Below, one piece after another: positions 16,950 to 25,729 of a DNA stretch of 64,000 bases. Numbering within the stretch: position 1 is the stretch's first letter; each line of letters opens with the position of its first letter. The stretch comes from Ruminiclostridium cellulolyticum H10 (GTDB lineage: Bacteria; Bacillota; Clostridia; Acetivibrionales; DSM-1351): positions 3,289,501 through 3,353,500 of the forward strand of contig NC_011898.1 of NCBI RefSeq assembly GCF_000022065.1, read 5' to 3'. A model generated the notes under the pieces. The model had not been told where the DNA came from. It saw nothing but the letters and a program-made list of their open reading frames with translations, and made no database searches. The position numbers were made by a program, and so were the translations under genes.

Positions 16950-19157
16950 TTAGTATCTTTGTTCCGGTGTATAATCATTGAATGCATGTCCCTGTGCAGA
17001 TTTTTTCTGCATGAGCCTTTTATACTGTTTTCGGTCAATATTAATATATGGATTCTTACCTGATTTAGTTTGTTCATTATCGAATATACTCCCGAGCCAA
17101 TGCATCAGCCTGGTTGCTGCCAGCAGTACTGAAGGCTTATGTAATGAGTCGATATGGTCTATCAAAAACTGTGCATATATGTTCCCCTGTACTGCTGATG
17201 CACTTAGCCATTTAAAAGCCTTTTCTCTGTCCTTTGGAATGTCCTGGTCCATAAGATACAGCTTTCCCAGTGCATACTGTGCATATTGATTGTCCTGCTC
17301 GGCAGCTTTGGTAAGCCAACTGACAGCTGCATCGATATTCTTTGGAATCTCTTCACCTGTGAGATAAATTCTGCCCAGCCTGTATTGTGCAAACTGATTG
17401 TTTTGCAATGCGGATTTTGTAAGTAAGTCTATTGCTTTCTGAACATCCTTTTGTATAACTTCACCTGTCAGATACAGCTTTGCCAGTGTATACTGTGCGA
17501 ACTGGTTGCCAAGGTCTGATGAAAGTGTAAGCCAATTAACAGCTGAGGAAACATCTTTGGGAATATCCTCATTTGCAAGGTACAGTTTTCCAAGGGCATA
17601 GGCTGCATATTGATTTTCCTGTTCCGCAGACCTTGTAAACAGCTCTGCTGCCTTTAGAACATCCTTATCCACATGATTTCCGTCACGGTAGAGCTTTCCT
17701 AATGCATACTGTGCAAGGTCATTACCGTTGTCCGCAGCTTTTGACAGCCATTCCAGAGCTTTTTCTATATCCTCATACCCGCTGCCATCCTCCATATATA
17801 TACGTCCGAGTATGTATTGTGCATGAACATTACCCAGCTTTGCCGCCTTTTCAAAATATATGATTGCTGTGCTCGTATCTTGCTGTGTACCTCTTCCAGT
17901 ATAAAGCATATGCCCTAATCTGTACTGGAGCTTGTCATCATGGCTTTCGGCTTCAAGATCGGAAAAACCTCTGAATGCCTTTTGAAAATAGTCATTTGCT
18001 TTTATGGTATCCTTTACTGTACCAATACCATCCCTTAGCATCTTAGCCAGTTCATAAGAGGCATAAGGATTACTCTGTATTGCAGACCTACGGTACAAAT
18101 CAAATGCAGTATTGTAGCTCTGATCCACCCCATGCCCGTGATAATATAATCCTGCCAAACTGTACTGGGCATACCTGTGATTCTTTCCAACCGCCATTTT
18201 AAACCAACCCGCAGCCTTTTCATAATCCTTCATAGTTCCAAACCCGGCTGCAAACATTTTACCTATCCTGTATTGCGTATATGGTGTTGGTTTTTGTGCT
18301 TCCACCTCTGAAAAAGCAATAAGTGCCTTCTCATACCATGCATGTGCAGTAACAGAATCCATCACAACACCCAGCCCATCCATATACATTCTACCGATGT
18401 CATACATTGCAAGGGCATTTCCTGCTTCAGCCTCCTCCATAAACAAGCTGTAGGCTTTCTCAAAGTTTTGCTCAATAGCGTCACTGCCATACAAAAACGT
18501 ACGTGCTCCCTTATACCTGCCATTCCATTCTGCATAATAATGCATTTTACCAGTTCCGGAATAAGACGTACTATGCTGTAATGAACCATGATTGAATTCG
18601 ATATCACCGTTACCGTCATCCAAATCATCAACTATTGATAGTATTTCATCATTTACTGTGAATATAGTGTCCGGTACGGATAAATCACTATCGATTACAC
18701 CATCGTCATACTCAAAAGTAAAATGGTGATTACCTATATTCATCGCTTCTGCAATCACCATGTTTTTGATACTCTTAAATTGCTTCTGTTTTGACAGAGG
18801 CTGTGCATCAGGAAGCTTTCCTGTGTATACTTTTATAATATCATTCTGAGCTTCATTCCACAGTCCATATTCTTTTGAAATTCTGCTGTCTTTTTGAAGC
18901 TCGTCCACAATACAGTCAATAATCTTTTTTACATCAGCTTTAAGGTATCCGTACTGCTTTTTGCCTGAGGTATTTTTGAGACGCTCTGACAGCAGCAGGA
19001 TTTGTTCTTCAATAATTTTATTCTCACATACTCCTAATTGTATCTCTTTTATAATAGCTTCAGCTTCTTTCTTTAGCCAACTCCGGCCTTCGTTTTGCCT
19101 GCCATAAATATTCATAAAGTCCTGACGGAATATGCTGTGTGCCAATTCAGAGCGCAT
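16950..19157 (-). CDS. C-terminal part of MobP3-like relaxase with Sel1 repeats (frame-separated from N-terminus)
   Basis: 735 codons from ATG 19157; the same frame is open upstream to about 19200 and reads NEKEGYLTNKGIEAMRSELA, which joins the relaxase N-terminal frame. Residues 1-150 are the helical relaxase middle region (SIFRQDFMNIYGRQNEGRSW). From about 215 to 690 there are about twelve Sel1-like TPR repeats of 36-38 residues, such as AMYDIGRMYMDGLGVVMDS and AQYALGKLYRDGNHVDKDV. Sel1 arrays normally bind partner proteins. AAGGGA lies nine bases before ATG 19157, so separate translation is conceivable. Homologous relaxases, as I recall them, carry both parts in one chain, so I read this as a frameshift rather than two designed genes. 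Confidence 0.85.
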   Translation of the reverse strand: MRSELAHSIFRQDFMNIYGRQNEGRSWLKKEAEAIIKEIQLGVCENKIIEEQILLLSERLKNTSGKKQYGYLKADVKKIIDCIVDELQKDSRISKEYGLWNEAQNDIIKVYTGKLPDAQPLSKQKQFKSIKNMVIAEAMNIGNHHFTFEYDDGVIDSDLSVPDTIFTVNDEILSIVDDLDDGNGDIEFNHGSLQHSTSYSGTGKMHYYAEWNGRYKGARTFLYGSDAIEQNFEKAYSLFMEEAEAGNALAMYDIGRMYMDGLGVVMDSVTAHAWYEKALIAFSEVEAQKPTPYTQYRIGKMFAAGFGTMKDYEKAAGWFKMAVGKNHRYAQYSLAGLYYHGHGVDQSYNTAFDLYRRSAIQSNPYASYELAKMLRDGIGTVKDTIKANDYFQKAFRGFSDLEAESHDDKLQYRLGHMLYTGRGTQQDTSTAIIYFEKAAKLGNVHAQYILGRIYMEDGSGYEDIEKALEWLSKAADNGNDLAQYALGKLYRDGNHVDKDVLKAAELFTRSAEQENQYAAYALGKLYLANEDIPKDVSSAVNWLTLSSDLGNQFAQYTLAKLYLTGEVIQKDVQKAIDLLTKSALQNNQFAQYRLGRIYLTGEEIPKNIDAAVSWLTKAAEQDNQYAQYALGKLYLMDQDIPKDREKAFKWLSASAVQGNIYAQFLIDHIDSLHKPSVLLAATRLMHWLGSIFDNEQTKSGKNPYINIDRKQYKRLMQKKSAQGHAFNDYTPEQRY

Positions 19158-19831
19158 TGCTTCAATTCCCTTGTTTGTGAGGTAACCCTCCTTTTCATTT
19201 TTTGAGTAAAAACAAGAAGGTGCAAATGCGGGTGATGACTTTCGTTATGAAAAGCACAATACCATTTCAGATTTTCCGAAGGTATTTTCATGTTCCTGCA
19301 CAGCATATCTTTTTTGCTGCGGATCAGTTCCTGCCACTCCTTTCCGTTGTCATATCCCAGCCTTTCGGCATCCTCTCTCCGAAGACTTATGATATGTGTC
19401 CATATAATTCCCTTGTGATTTGCCACTTCATCTGCAACCTTAGACAAAATAACTGGTGTCCCCGCATCAGTAAATAAGCCGTGCTCCCCAATACGTTCAG
19501 CTCTTGGGCGGTTAGAAATGTATCCTACATAATTTTTTCTTTTGCCTATAAACTCCAGATTACTTTCTAATGCCTGAGTAACAAATTCCGATGCATTTCC
19601 GCGAGTCGGGTTTTGCAGATAGTCAATATATTCATGCATATTTTTTGCACTTTCAATATCCTTGAGAATTTTATCAATAATCTGTTTTTGTTTTACAGTT
19701 GCAGGAAGCAGTGCTCTGCTGTCATCTATTTTTTCAACGCCATCCCGAGTACTGATATATTTTACGTAATTTGATAGGTGCTCTGGCGGAGCACCACTGA
19801 GATAGTTACAGCGTAAAATAATTTTTGGCAT
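19112..19831 (-). CDS. MobP3-family relaxase, N-terminal catalytic part (frameshifted)
   Basis: Relaxase that nicks oriT and leads the strand to the recipient. The first 200 residues are typical of MobP3/MobL: MPKIILRCNYLSG, HLSNYVKYISTRDGVEK, GYISNRPRAERIGEHGLFTD, and the metal-binding HUH-like HNESHHPHLHLLVFTQ. After FTQK the frame runs into unrelated sequence and stops 40 codons later, while the other frame continues the relaxase. At about 19201-19209 (minus strand) the sequence is C-A6-TG; seven A would join the two halves as Q-K-N-E-K-E-G-Y. So one A is missing, or slippage on the A tract joins them in vivo. The RHH partner gene lies upstream. Confidence 0.9.
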   Translation of the reverse strand: MPKIILRCNYLSGAPPEHLSNYVKYISTRDGVEKIDDSRALLPATVKQKQIIDKILKDIESAKNMHEYIDYLQNPTRGNASEFVTQALESNLEFIGKRKNYVGYISNRPRAERIGEHGLFTDAGTPVILSKVADEVANHKGIIWTHIISLRREDAERLGYDNGKEWQELIRSKKDMLCRNMKIPSENLKWYCAFHNESHHPHLHLLVFTQKMKRRVTSQTRELKQCALNWHTAYSVRTL

Positions 19832-19890
19832 GAGAGTACTCCTTTTATAATTGATACAAGCTGAGATTTAGAGAATAGCATTTATAAATT

Positions 19891-20304
19891 TTATGTTTCA
19901 CGTTTCTGATATTTATGAGCACTTTCAAAGTCCACTGTGCCATTTATTCTCTTGACCTCGTCCAAGCATTTTATATGCAACTTGTGCAGAGCCTCATTAT
20001 CAATATCATGTGAATACGCAATTACATGAGCCAGCTTGGAAAGCTCCACTGCTACTTTGAAATCTACTCTGGCGATTCGGTTTTCCGTATCACGGACAGT
20101 ACTGGTAAGTACTGAGGATAAAGTCTGCAGTAGATAATTTTCAGCCTTTTGTGAGGTCAGATAACCGCAATAAAAATTTAGTGCCTCTGTAACAAACTCG
20201 TTTCTTGATCTTACGTTTGCCATAGGCAGCAGCTCGTCGCATCTTTCCAATACCTCCTTATTAATATAAAAGCCAGTTCGTACTTTTCCTGTTTCTTTTG
20301 TCAT
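19891..20304 (-). CDS. Ribbon-helix-helix mobilisation accessory protein
   Basis: A 137-residue protein with an N-terminal ribbon-helix-helix: KVRTGFYINKEVLERCDELL followed by VRSRNEFVTEALNFYCGYL. The rest is helical. Proteins like this bind the oriT region and help the relaxase (MobC-like role). It lies directly upstream of the relaxase on the same strand and directly downstream of the 390-bp region with strong inverted repeats, exactly where a relaxosome DNA-binding protein is expected. Start ATG has AAAGAAAGGCAG upstream. Role is inferred from family and position. Confidence 0.82.
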   Translation of the reverse strand: MTKETGKVRTGFYINKEVLERCDELLPMANVRSRNEFVTEALNFYCGYLTSQKAENYLLQTLSSVLTSTVRDTENRIARVDFKVAVELSKLAHVIAYSHDIDNEALHKLHIKCLDEVKRINGTVDFESAHKYQKRET

Positions 20305-20309
20305 AATTC

Positions 20310-20560
20310 TGCCTTTCTTTTAATTCCTGAATTATACAGATATTTTGTTTCAAAGCCTTCAAATGCCTTGGTCTTGTAAAATTCGGCATAAGAAATTCGG
20401 ATACCGTTTAAGTAGTTATGTCATGGCATAATCTCCGAACGGCTTTGCCGGTCGGTGTTTAGTGGGTTTATGCTGCGAGAGGCAGCATAAACCCTTTAAC
20501 CCGCAACGTTTTCGACCCTATAATTTCTCCATAAAATAAATAAAAACCTATTTCTGATAC
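20310..20560. other. Candidate origin of transfer (oriT)
   Basis: The gap upstream of the RHH and relaxase genes contains two strong inverted repeats: CCGAACGGC/GCCGGTCGG with a TTT loop and one mismatch (20435-20455), and a perfect 13-bp repeat GGGTTTATGCTGC with GCAGCATAAACCC and a 5-base loop (20464-20494). Relaxases of the MobP class nick beside such repeats, and oriT usually lies next to the relaxosome genes. The exact nic site cannot be named from sequence. Confidence 0.6.
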
Positions 20561-20588
20561 TTCCTTAAAAATTGCCCCAACAAGGTAA

Positions 20589-20623
20589 AAACCTCTGGAA
20601 GGGTGTAACTATTCCAGAGGTTT
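20589..20623 (-). terminator. Intrinsic terminator after the DUF6103-like genes
   Basis: Perfect 12-bp stem (AAACCTCTGGAA with complement), 11-base loop, and a T5 run following on the minus strand, about 75 bases after the stop at 20699. It would end the long transfer operon before the oriT region. Confidence 0.85.
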
Positions 20624-20698
20624 CTGAATAATTGCACACAAGGCGACACAGCCCCTCACGTGCCCATGATACTATTGACAGTATCTTTTTTCTTATTG

Positions 20699-20950
20699 CT
20701 AGCCCTCGTTGATATTTGTTAATAATGGAGCTGACTGTGATTTTTTGACTGATATTTTAGGCTTTTTCTGTTCACTGGCTTCTCTTCCTTCTATGTACTC
20801 ACGAACTGCGACAGGTACAAACTTTTCATATAGCTTTTGTACAGCATCCTCCATCTCCTTCTCCAACTCTGCCTCCTTCCTACCCATGTATTGCTTAATT
20901 GCTCCGAGCTTCTCAGCGTCGAAGCTTATTGAAATAATTGATTTTTTCAT
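20699..20950 (-). CDS. DUF6103-like small protein (short paralogue)
   Basis: An 83-residue protein: SIISISFDAEKLGAIKQYMG, RKEAELEKEMEDAVQKLYEK, FVPVAVREYIEGRE. This matches my memory of DUF6103, small helical proteins common in clostridial conjugative elements. It is a paralogue of the next gene upstream, sharing the EKL-x-A-x-x-Y/F-M and Y-E-K-x-V-P-x-x-V-R-E-Y pattern. The C-terminal 25 residues are Lys/Ser-rich and end LLTNINEG. AAGGAGC precedes the ATG. Biochemical role unknown; the two copies may form a heterodimer. Confidence 0.78.
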   Translation of the reverse strand: MKKSIISISFDAEKLGAIKQYMGRKEAELEKEMEDAVQKLYEKFVPVAVREYIEGREASEQKKPKISVKKSQSAPLLTNINEG

Positions 20951-20995
20951 TTAAACAGCTCCTTTTAATTTTTTGTTTTTATTGCTGTGTTATCA

Positions 20996-21358
20996 CTACA
21001 AGCTCATGTTCATTCCCTGATTTTCTTCCTCGTTGATTGGTGTGTTTTCTACTTGTGACTGCACCGCATTTACATTTATCTCTGCTGTTTGTGCACGCTG
21101 TCGACGTGTTTGTCTCGGCTGCCGTTGCGGCTGCTGCTGCACTTGTGAATCATTGCTGGCTAATTGTTCCTGGGTGGAATTCTGCTCAAGCCTGCTTTCC
21201 ACATATTCTCTCACATATGCCGGAACAGTTTTTTCATAGACCTTGTCTAGGTAATCCTTCAACTCATTTTCAATGGTAACCTCCTTCTTGCTCATAAAAT
21301 AGCGAAGTGCATCCAGCTTCTCTGAGGGAAACATCAGCTTTATTTCTGTTTCATTCAT
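20996..21358 (-). CDS. DUF6103-like protein with Gln/Arg-rich tail
   Basis: A 120-residue protein: IKLMFPSEKLDALRYFMSKK, EVTIENELKDYLDKVYEKTV, PAYVREYVESRLEQ. The N-terminal 60 residues match the DUF6103 pattern of its downstream paralogue. The tail from 63 is low-complexity Gln/Arg-rich (QQQPQRQPRQTRRQRAQ), which could bind nucleic acid, and it ends NQGMNMSL, one of several similar C-terminal tails in the element. Its start overlaps the stop of the NlpC/P60 gene (ATGA-type), so translation is coupled. Function unknown. Confidence 0.78.
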   Translation of the reverse strand: MNETEIKLMFPSEKLDALRYFMSKKEVTIENELKDYLDKVYEKTVPAYVREYVESRLEQNSTQEQLASNDSQVQQQPQRQPRQTRRQRAQTAEINVNAVQSQVENTPINEEENQGMNMSL

Positions 21359-22491
21359 CCTTTACTTCCTCCTGTGTTTTTATTTATTTTTTGCCCCAGT
21401 ATATAGGGTCTTCCGTACATAACCTGCTTTTCTGTGTTGTACAAATCTCGGTATACTACCTGTCCCTTTGAAGAGGATGCATCTATCACCTTTCCGTTTC
21501 CTGCATAGACACCGACATGGGTTATATTCATAAATCTTCCGTTAGGCCTATAGCTCCAGAAAATTAAATCTCTCGGCTGCAAGTCATTTTTTGAGATAGT
21601 CAGTCCTTTTTCAGCACAGAATTTTGCCTGTTCAGCGGCAGTTCCCGGAATATTTATACTGACCTTTTTAAAACACCACATGGTTAGGTAGCTGCAATCG
21701 GTATATCTTCCTGTACCTCTAAGCTCCTGGGAATACGGATCACCAAGACGTGTAAATGCAAGCTGTACGATTTCTGCTCCCAGTGTACCCTCCGGCAATT
21801 GACCTTTTATATCCTTAATCTTTTCTGGAGACCAGTCCTCCCACCAACCAAAGCTGTCACCCTCAGTTTGTGTACCCTTGCCATATAAGGCACGCGAATA
21901 TATTTCAGAGGCGTTTACCTGTTCTTCACTGGTTATCTGCCTATTAAGGACTTTTTGAAGCCTTATATATATTTCAGGCATTGATTCCAGCGGAACAGTC
22001 ACAGTGTATTCCTCCTCTGTATTGCTGCCATTGTCATTTTTAACAGTGCGAGTGTGCTTTTCATAATTGACGAAGCAATCAGTAAAAGCCCTGTATTGAG
22101 CACTATCCAGCTTCAGATTTTCCGAACCGAAAAACAGAGAATAAAAAACAGCCTTGACTCTTATACTGTCAAGACTGCCGCTCTCTGCTTGTGATGATAT
22201 CTTCATTATTTCCTTATCCAGTTCCGAAAAGCTATAACGCATAATCTTTATATAATTTGCATATTCAGCTGGAACAGTGTGGGGTATTGCTCCGCTACTA
22301 AAGCATAGCTTTACAGCAGTATTATTATGGTCAGCTCCGGCCGAAAGAGTGTTCAATACTACCAAAATAAATAGTATTATCGGTGTCAGGAGTGCTGCTA
22401 TTATAACTCCGATAACCTTCCAAATTCGTTTATCTGTGGCCGCCTTTGCTGCCACTTTTATTGCCAGAGTAATCGTTGCAGGATCGGCCAT
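21355..22491 (-). CDS. NlpC/P60 cell-wall hydrolase of the conjugation apparatus (VirB1-like)
   Basis: A 378-residue membrane-anchored peptidoglycan hydrolase. One transmembrane segment at about 25-45 (VIGVIIAALLTPIILFILVV); a helical middle part; and the NlpC/P60 domain from about 240 with the catalytic Cys in GRYTDCSYLTMW, the His in MNITHVGVYAGNGKVIDASS, and the usual LQPRDLIFWS strand. It should cut stem peptides to open the wall for the transfer channel. Starts 5 bases after the stop of the gamma-glutamylcyclotransferase 3' exon and overlaps the DUF6103-like gene downstream. No lytic transglycosylase domain is seen, unlike some homologues that carry both. Confidence 0.92.
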   Translation of the reverse strand: MADPATITLAIKVAAKAATDKRIWKVIGVIIAALLTPIILFILVVLNTLSAGADHNNTAVKLCFSSGAIPHTVPAEYANYIKIMRYSFSELDKEIMKISSQAESGSLDSIRVKAVFYSLFFGSENLKLDSAQYRAFTDCFVNYEKHTRTVKNDNGSNTEEEYTVTVPLESMPEIYIRLQKVLNRQITSEEQVNASEIYSRALYGKGTQTEGDSFGWWEDWSPEKIKDIKGQLPEGTLGAEIVQLAFTRLGDPYSQELRGTGRYTDCSYLTMWCFKKVSINIPGTAAEQAKFCAEKGLTISKNDLQPRDLIFWSYRPNGRFMNITHVGVYAGNGKVIDASSSKGQVVYRDLYNTEKQVMYGRPYILGQKINKNTGGSKG

Positions 22492-22495
22492 ATTG

Positions 22496-22755
22496 TCACC
22501 ACCGCTTCAAGTCAAACACACTGTCCTGTTCCTCATTTTTTTGCTGAGCTTCAAGACTAATTGATTTTTCAACTGCCTGTTCCAGAAACTCCGTATCGAA
22601 GCCTGCACTTCTATATCCCTCCATAATAATATCCAGGTAATTATCTGAGGGCGAGCCAAATGGATGGCCCTCATTCATCATATAGATCATAGCCGGAACA
22701 GTTTTTTCCTTTAATTCAACATCAACAATTTCCTTGCGGTATAGATACGGGTACC
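22496..22755 (-). CDS. Gamma-glutamylcyclotransferase-like gene, 3' exon
   Basis: The second half of a gene cut by the group II intron. Joined to the 5' exon it reads DRYEG then YPYLYRKEIVDVEL, TVPAMIYMMNEGHP, PSDNYLDIIMEGYRSAGFD, which is the normal order in gamma-glutamylcyclotransferase/AIG2-like proteins. The last 25 residues (EAQQKNEEQDSVFDLKRW) are an extension. After splicing, the product would be about 165 residues and should release 5-oxoproline from gamma-glutamyl amines. The stop is 4 bp from the NlpC/P60 start. Without splicing, only a short peptide could be made from internal ATGs. Confidence 0.85.
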
Positions 22756-25454
22756 ATAACGATAGGTAACTCTTTGAAGTTATCTCCGAATTTTCCCCCG
22801 TTTCACACCGTACATGCGACTTTCACCGCATACGGCGTTCCATCAATATTGCAATTTCACTAGATTAGTACTAATTTCAAAGCTTTTTAAACATCATATC
22901 GCAGGATTTCCTGCTAGACTTCGGAACTTGTTGATTTTATCAAGTTGAGATTGATTGGGTTTCAATTTGTTCAGATATACCTGTATTGTGTCAGGCTTAA
23001 CAGAATGAATTAGCCTGTGAACATCTATATGTATAATCACAAGATTTTTGTATTCATCTGTGCCACCCTGACTGAGTGTTATTTTGTGGTGACAATGAAT
23101 CTCATTAATCCACAGTACATTGCCCATAACAGCACATTTTCCATATTGTGCAGCATAAAGCGAAACTCTGTTATCCATATACGCAATGCTTCTGCTCGGT
23201 ATGTATGCTACCGCGAGCATATGGAGTACCGCCATTACAGATTCGTCAAATTTCAGATTTTTATGAATTTCCTCTCTGCCTTCTACTGTATATTTGCATA
23301 CCTGTCGCTTTTTGTACATTGGATTTTGAGTTTGAACATATCCTATCGGACATATCGGCTCTTGGTGAATAAATCGTAGCATTCTGCTCTTTCCATAGTT
23401 CTTGTTTATCACTGTTCTCTGAATAGAGCCGTTTCTTTTTAGTTGCCCTTTCAGTTGATGAAACATAACTCTGTAAATCAAACGCTGTATTTTCATGCAG
23501 TCAATACTGATATTCGTTGCATATCTGTAATAATTATGAATACCAATTACCATTGCATTGTATCGCTTTATCTGCAATATTTCTTCATCTTTGATTTTAC
23601 AGTGGGCTATCTCTTTTATTTGTTCTTTTAGCTTTTCAGTTTCACGTTTGATAGCCTTTTCGGACATATGAGACCTAACTACAAATTTTCTGCCTTTCCT
23701 AACTGTTTTAAATTGAAATCCTAAAAATTCAGAGTAGTGTTTTTTGAGATTTACAACCTTTGATTTTTCTTCACTGATTTCCAACTTTAATCTATCCTTT
23801 AGCCACTTCTTCACAGCAACAAATATTTTATTAGCGTCACTGCGTTTACGGCAAAAGATTTTAAAATCATCTGCATATCTCACAATGTACATTTCTTTTA
23901 ATGCACTTCTCCTAAGTGTTCTAAAGACACCGCTTTTATTCAGAGAACCATTGTTGTTTACACTTACATAGTATTCTCTATGTGTAAGCATATCTTCCCA
24001 TTGACTGCTAATCCACCAATCCAATTCATTCAGAACGATATTGGCAAGTAGCGGTGATAAAATACCACCCTGAGGTGTACCCTTGGTCGGATAAAGCGTT
24101 TCACCATCAGGCATTACAACAGGTGCTTTCAGCATTTGCTTGATTATGCATATCAGCTGTTTATCTCGTATTCCCATTGCCCACATCTGACGTATCAGCT
24201 TAGAATGATTTACGTTATCAAAGAACCCTTTGATGTCCACATCCACTACAAAGTATAAATTTTGTTTCTGTACCATTCGATAGCATTGTGCCATTGCATG
24301 TTCCGCTGACCTGTTAGGTCTGAAACCATTGCTCCGTTCATAGAACTTGGCTTCACATATTGGTTCAAGCACTTGCAGTATGCACTGCTGAACTAACCTG
24401 TCAACAATTGTTGGTATTCCCAGAGGTCTGGTTTTACCGTTTGGCTTAGGAATTTCTACTCTTTTTACTGGCTTAGGCTGATACCACGCCAGCTTTCTTT
24501 GCATCATCTCAACTAATTTCTCAACGGACAGCTTTTCAATATCTTTGATATTCAACGTATCTGTCCCGCTTGTATGACTGCCTGAATTACTTTTGATATT
24601 TCTGTATGCAAGCCGTATATTTTCTTCTGAAGAGATTACCTTCATTAAATTTGTAAAAGACTTACCTTGTTTGCTCTGTGCATACAAATTATCAAAATAT
24701 TCCTGCAAATCGTAATATTCCAAATGTCTTAGTTTTTTCTGCTTTGTCATAGGCAACGCCCCCTTTCAGGTTTGTTTTTCTCGGATAAAATCCTAGTCTT
24801 ACTCGAAGCTATAAATTTTAGTACCTATAACTATTTTTACAATATTGACTTGTGGCTGTTCCTCCGTTTTCCATTACAGAAAACATTATAGGTAGTGCCA
24901 CTACTTTGCCCACAATTAAAACAGCTTATTATTCATCGTCTGTACCGCTAACAGCGTATTGTAGGCTGCCACGTTCCGATAATCCTATCTTTGCATATAT
25001 ACTTAGGTGTCTACTGTAAGCCTGACAGCTTGGCAGTGCCTATAACACTGCAAGGTATTTCATAACGAAGATTTTTACTTTACCTCACTGTCTCTGCACG
25101 CAGGCAGTCTGCACATTTCTATGCAGTCACGTTTCTAGACCCGTACATTCGCAGATTTGTCAGATATCTCTATCATTCTCACCATATATATTTTATAGAC
25201 CCCCGACCTATGGGATACACCATTCACCTCTGAACAGCTTTCGTTCTACTTACGCAGACTACGGTATCTCTCAGTCGTCTTTACCGAGCTTCTGACAAAA
25301 ACTTTTTCTTGAAGATGCCAGTCGGAGTATCAGGGGAGGCGTTTTAAGGCGTTACCCTATCATTCCACCTCTTGGATTATCAGTTCTCCTAACAAATTGA
25401 ACTGTCACGTTCTTTCATTAGTGCCTAATCTTTTCAATTAGGAACGTGTCGCAC
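22756..25454 (-). mobile_element. Group II intron (2699 nt) in a gamma-glutamylcyclotransferase gene
   Basis: The 5' end is GTGCGACACGTTCC (minus strand from 25454), the group II consensus. Domain V is visible near 22800-22845 as CGCCGTATGCGG...CGCATGTACGG, and the intron ends ...CGTTAT at 22756. Removing 22756-25454 restores the host reading frame exactly (GAG G joined to GG TAC). It encodes a complete reverse transcriptase with HNH nuclease. The ends are nearly identical in style to the intron at 37551-40305, so both belong to the same intron class. Confidence 0.93.
22894..24756 (-). CDS. ltrA: Group II intron reverse transcriptase/maturase with HNH nuclease
   Basis: Intact 620-residue intron-encoded protein. 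Reverse transcriptase motifs: KTRPLGIPTIVDRLVQQCIL (RT2/3), YFVVDVDIKGFFDNVNH, TPQGGILSPLLANIVLNELD, and the catalytic YADD in IVRYADDFKIFC. The maturase X domain follows (about 380-470), then an HNH nuclease: NEIHCHHKITLSQGGTDEYK and HRLIHS. It should splice its own intron and insert it into DNA by target-primed reverse transcription. The ATG is preceded by AAAGGGGGC. Lies fully within the intron, on the intron strand. Confidence 0.95.
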   Translation of the reverse strand: MPMTKQKKLRHLEYYDLQEYFDNLYAQSKQGKSFTNLMKVISSEENIRLAYRNIKSNSGSHTSGTDTLNIKDIEKLSVEKLVEMMQRKLAWYQPKPVKRVEIPKPNGKTRPLGIPTIVDRLVQQCILQVLEPICEAKFYERSNGFRPNRSAEHAMAQCYRMVQKQNLYFVVDVDIKGFFDNVNHSKLIRQMWAMGIRDKQLICIIKQMLKAPVVMPDGETLYPTKGTPQGGILSPLLANIVLNELDWWISSQWEDMLTHREYYVSVNNNGSLNKSGVFRTLRRSALKEMYIVRYADDFKIFCRKRSDANKIFVAVKKWLKDRLKLEISEEKSKVVNLKKHYSEFLGFQFKTVRKGRKFVVRSHMSEKAIKRETEKLKEQIKEIAHCKIKDEEILQIKRYNAMVIGIHNYYRYATNISIDCMKIQRLIYRVMFHQLKGQLKRNGSIQRTVINKNYGKSRMLRFIHQEPICPIGYVQTQNPMYKKRQVCKYTVEGREEIHKNLKFDESVMAVLHMLAVAYIPSRSIAYMDNRVSLYAAQYGKCAVMGNVLWINEIHCHHKITLSQGGTDEYKNLVIIHIDVHRLIHSVKPDTIQVYLNKLKPNQSQLDKINKFRSLAGNPAI

Positions 25455-25692
25455 CCTCATAGCGGTCAAGTGCCTGGACATCCCTATCCCTAAGTGTCCA
25501 CAAAAGCACAGGGACAGTGCTGTTCTTTAAAGGCTCAACTGTTGCTACTGAGCAGTTACTTCCGCCCCTGAACAGCAGTTCATACCCATCAATTTTACTT
25601 GCTCCGGTTAACCTGGCGGTCGGGCATCGGAGTGCCATCTGCCTAAGATTTAGATTACTCCCGTAGGCAATATACAACGTTTTTTTGTTCAT
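25455..25692 (-). CDS. Gamma-glutamylcyclotransferase-like gene, 5' exon
   Basis: First 79 codons of the intron-split gene: MNKKTLYIAYGSNLNLRQMA, CPTARLTGASKIDGYELLFR, VLLWTLRDRDVQALDRYEG. YxAYGSN at the N-terminus and the L-D-R-Y-E-G loop are signatures of gamma-glutamylcyclotransferases (AIG2-like fold). I start at the ATG 25690-25692, ten bases after GAGAGG; the frame is open further up. It follows the amidoligase gene immediately, a known pairing. A read without splicing would end a few codons into the intron. Confidence 0.85.
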
Positions 25693-25729
25693 ATGCGTCA
25701 TTCCTCTCTGATAATTAATAGATTGCAAT

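Noticed and set aside
19190-19210. Programmed -1 frameshift in the relaxase
   Set aside because: The A6 tract does not form a canonical X-XXY-YYZ heptamer in the zero frame; a missing base is the simpler reading.
20996-21240. Plus-strand frames of 68-80 codons opposite the DUF6103-like gene
   Set aside because: Antisense shadows of a Gln/Arg-rich tail; no ribosome sites.
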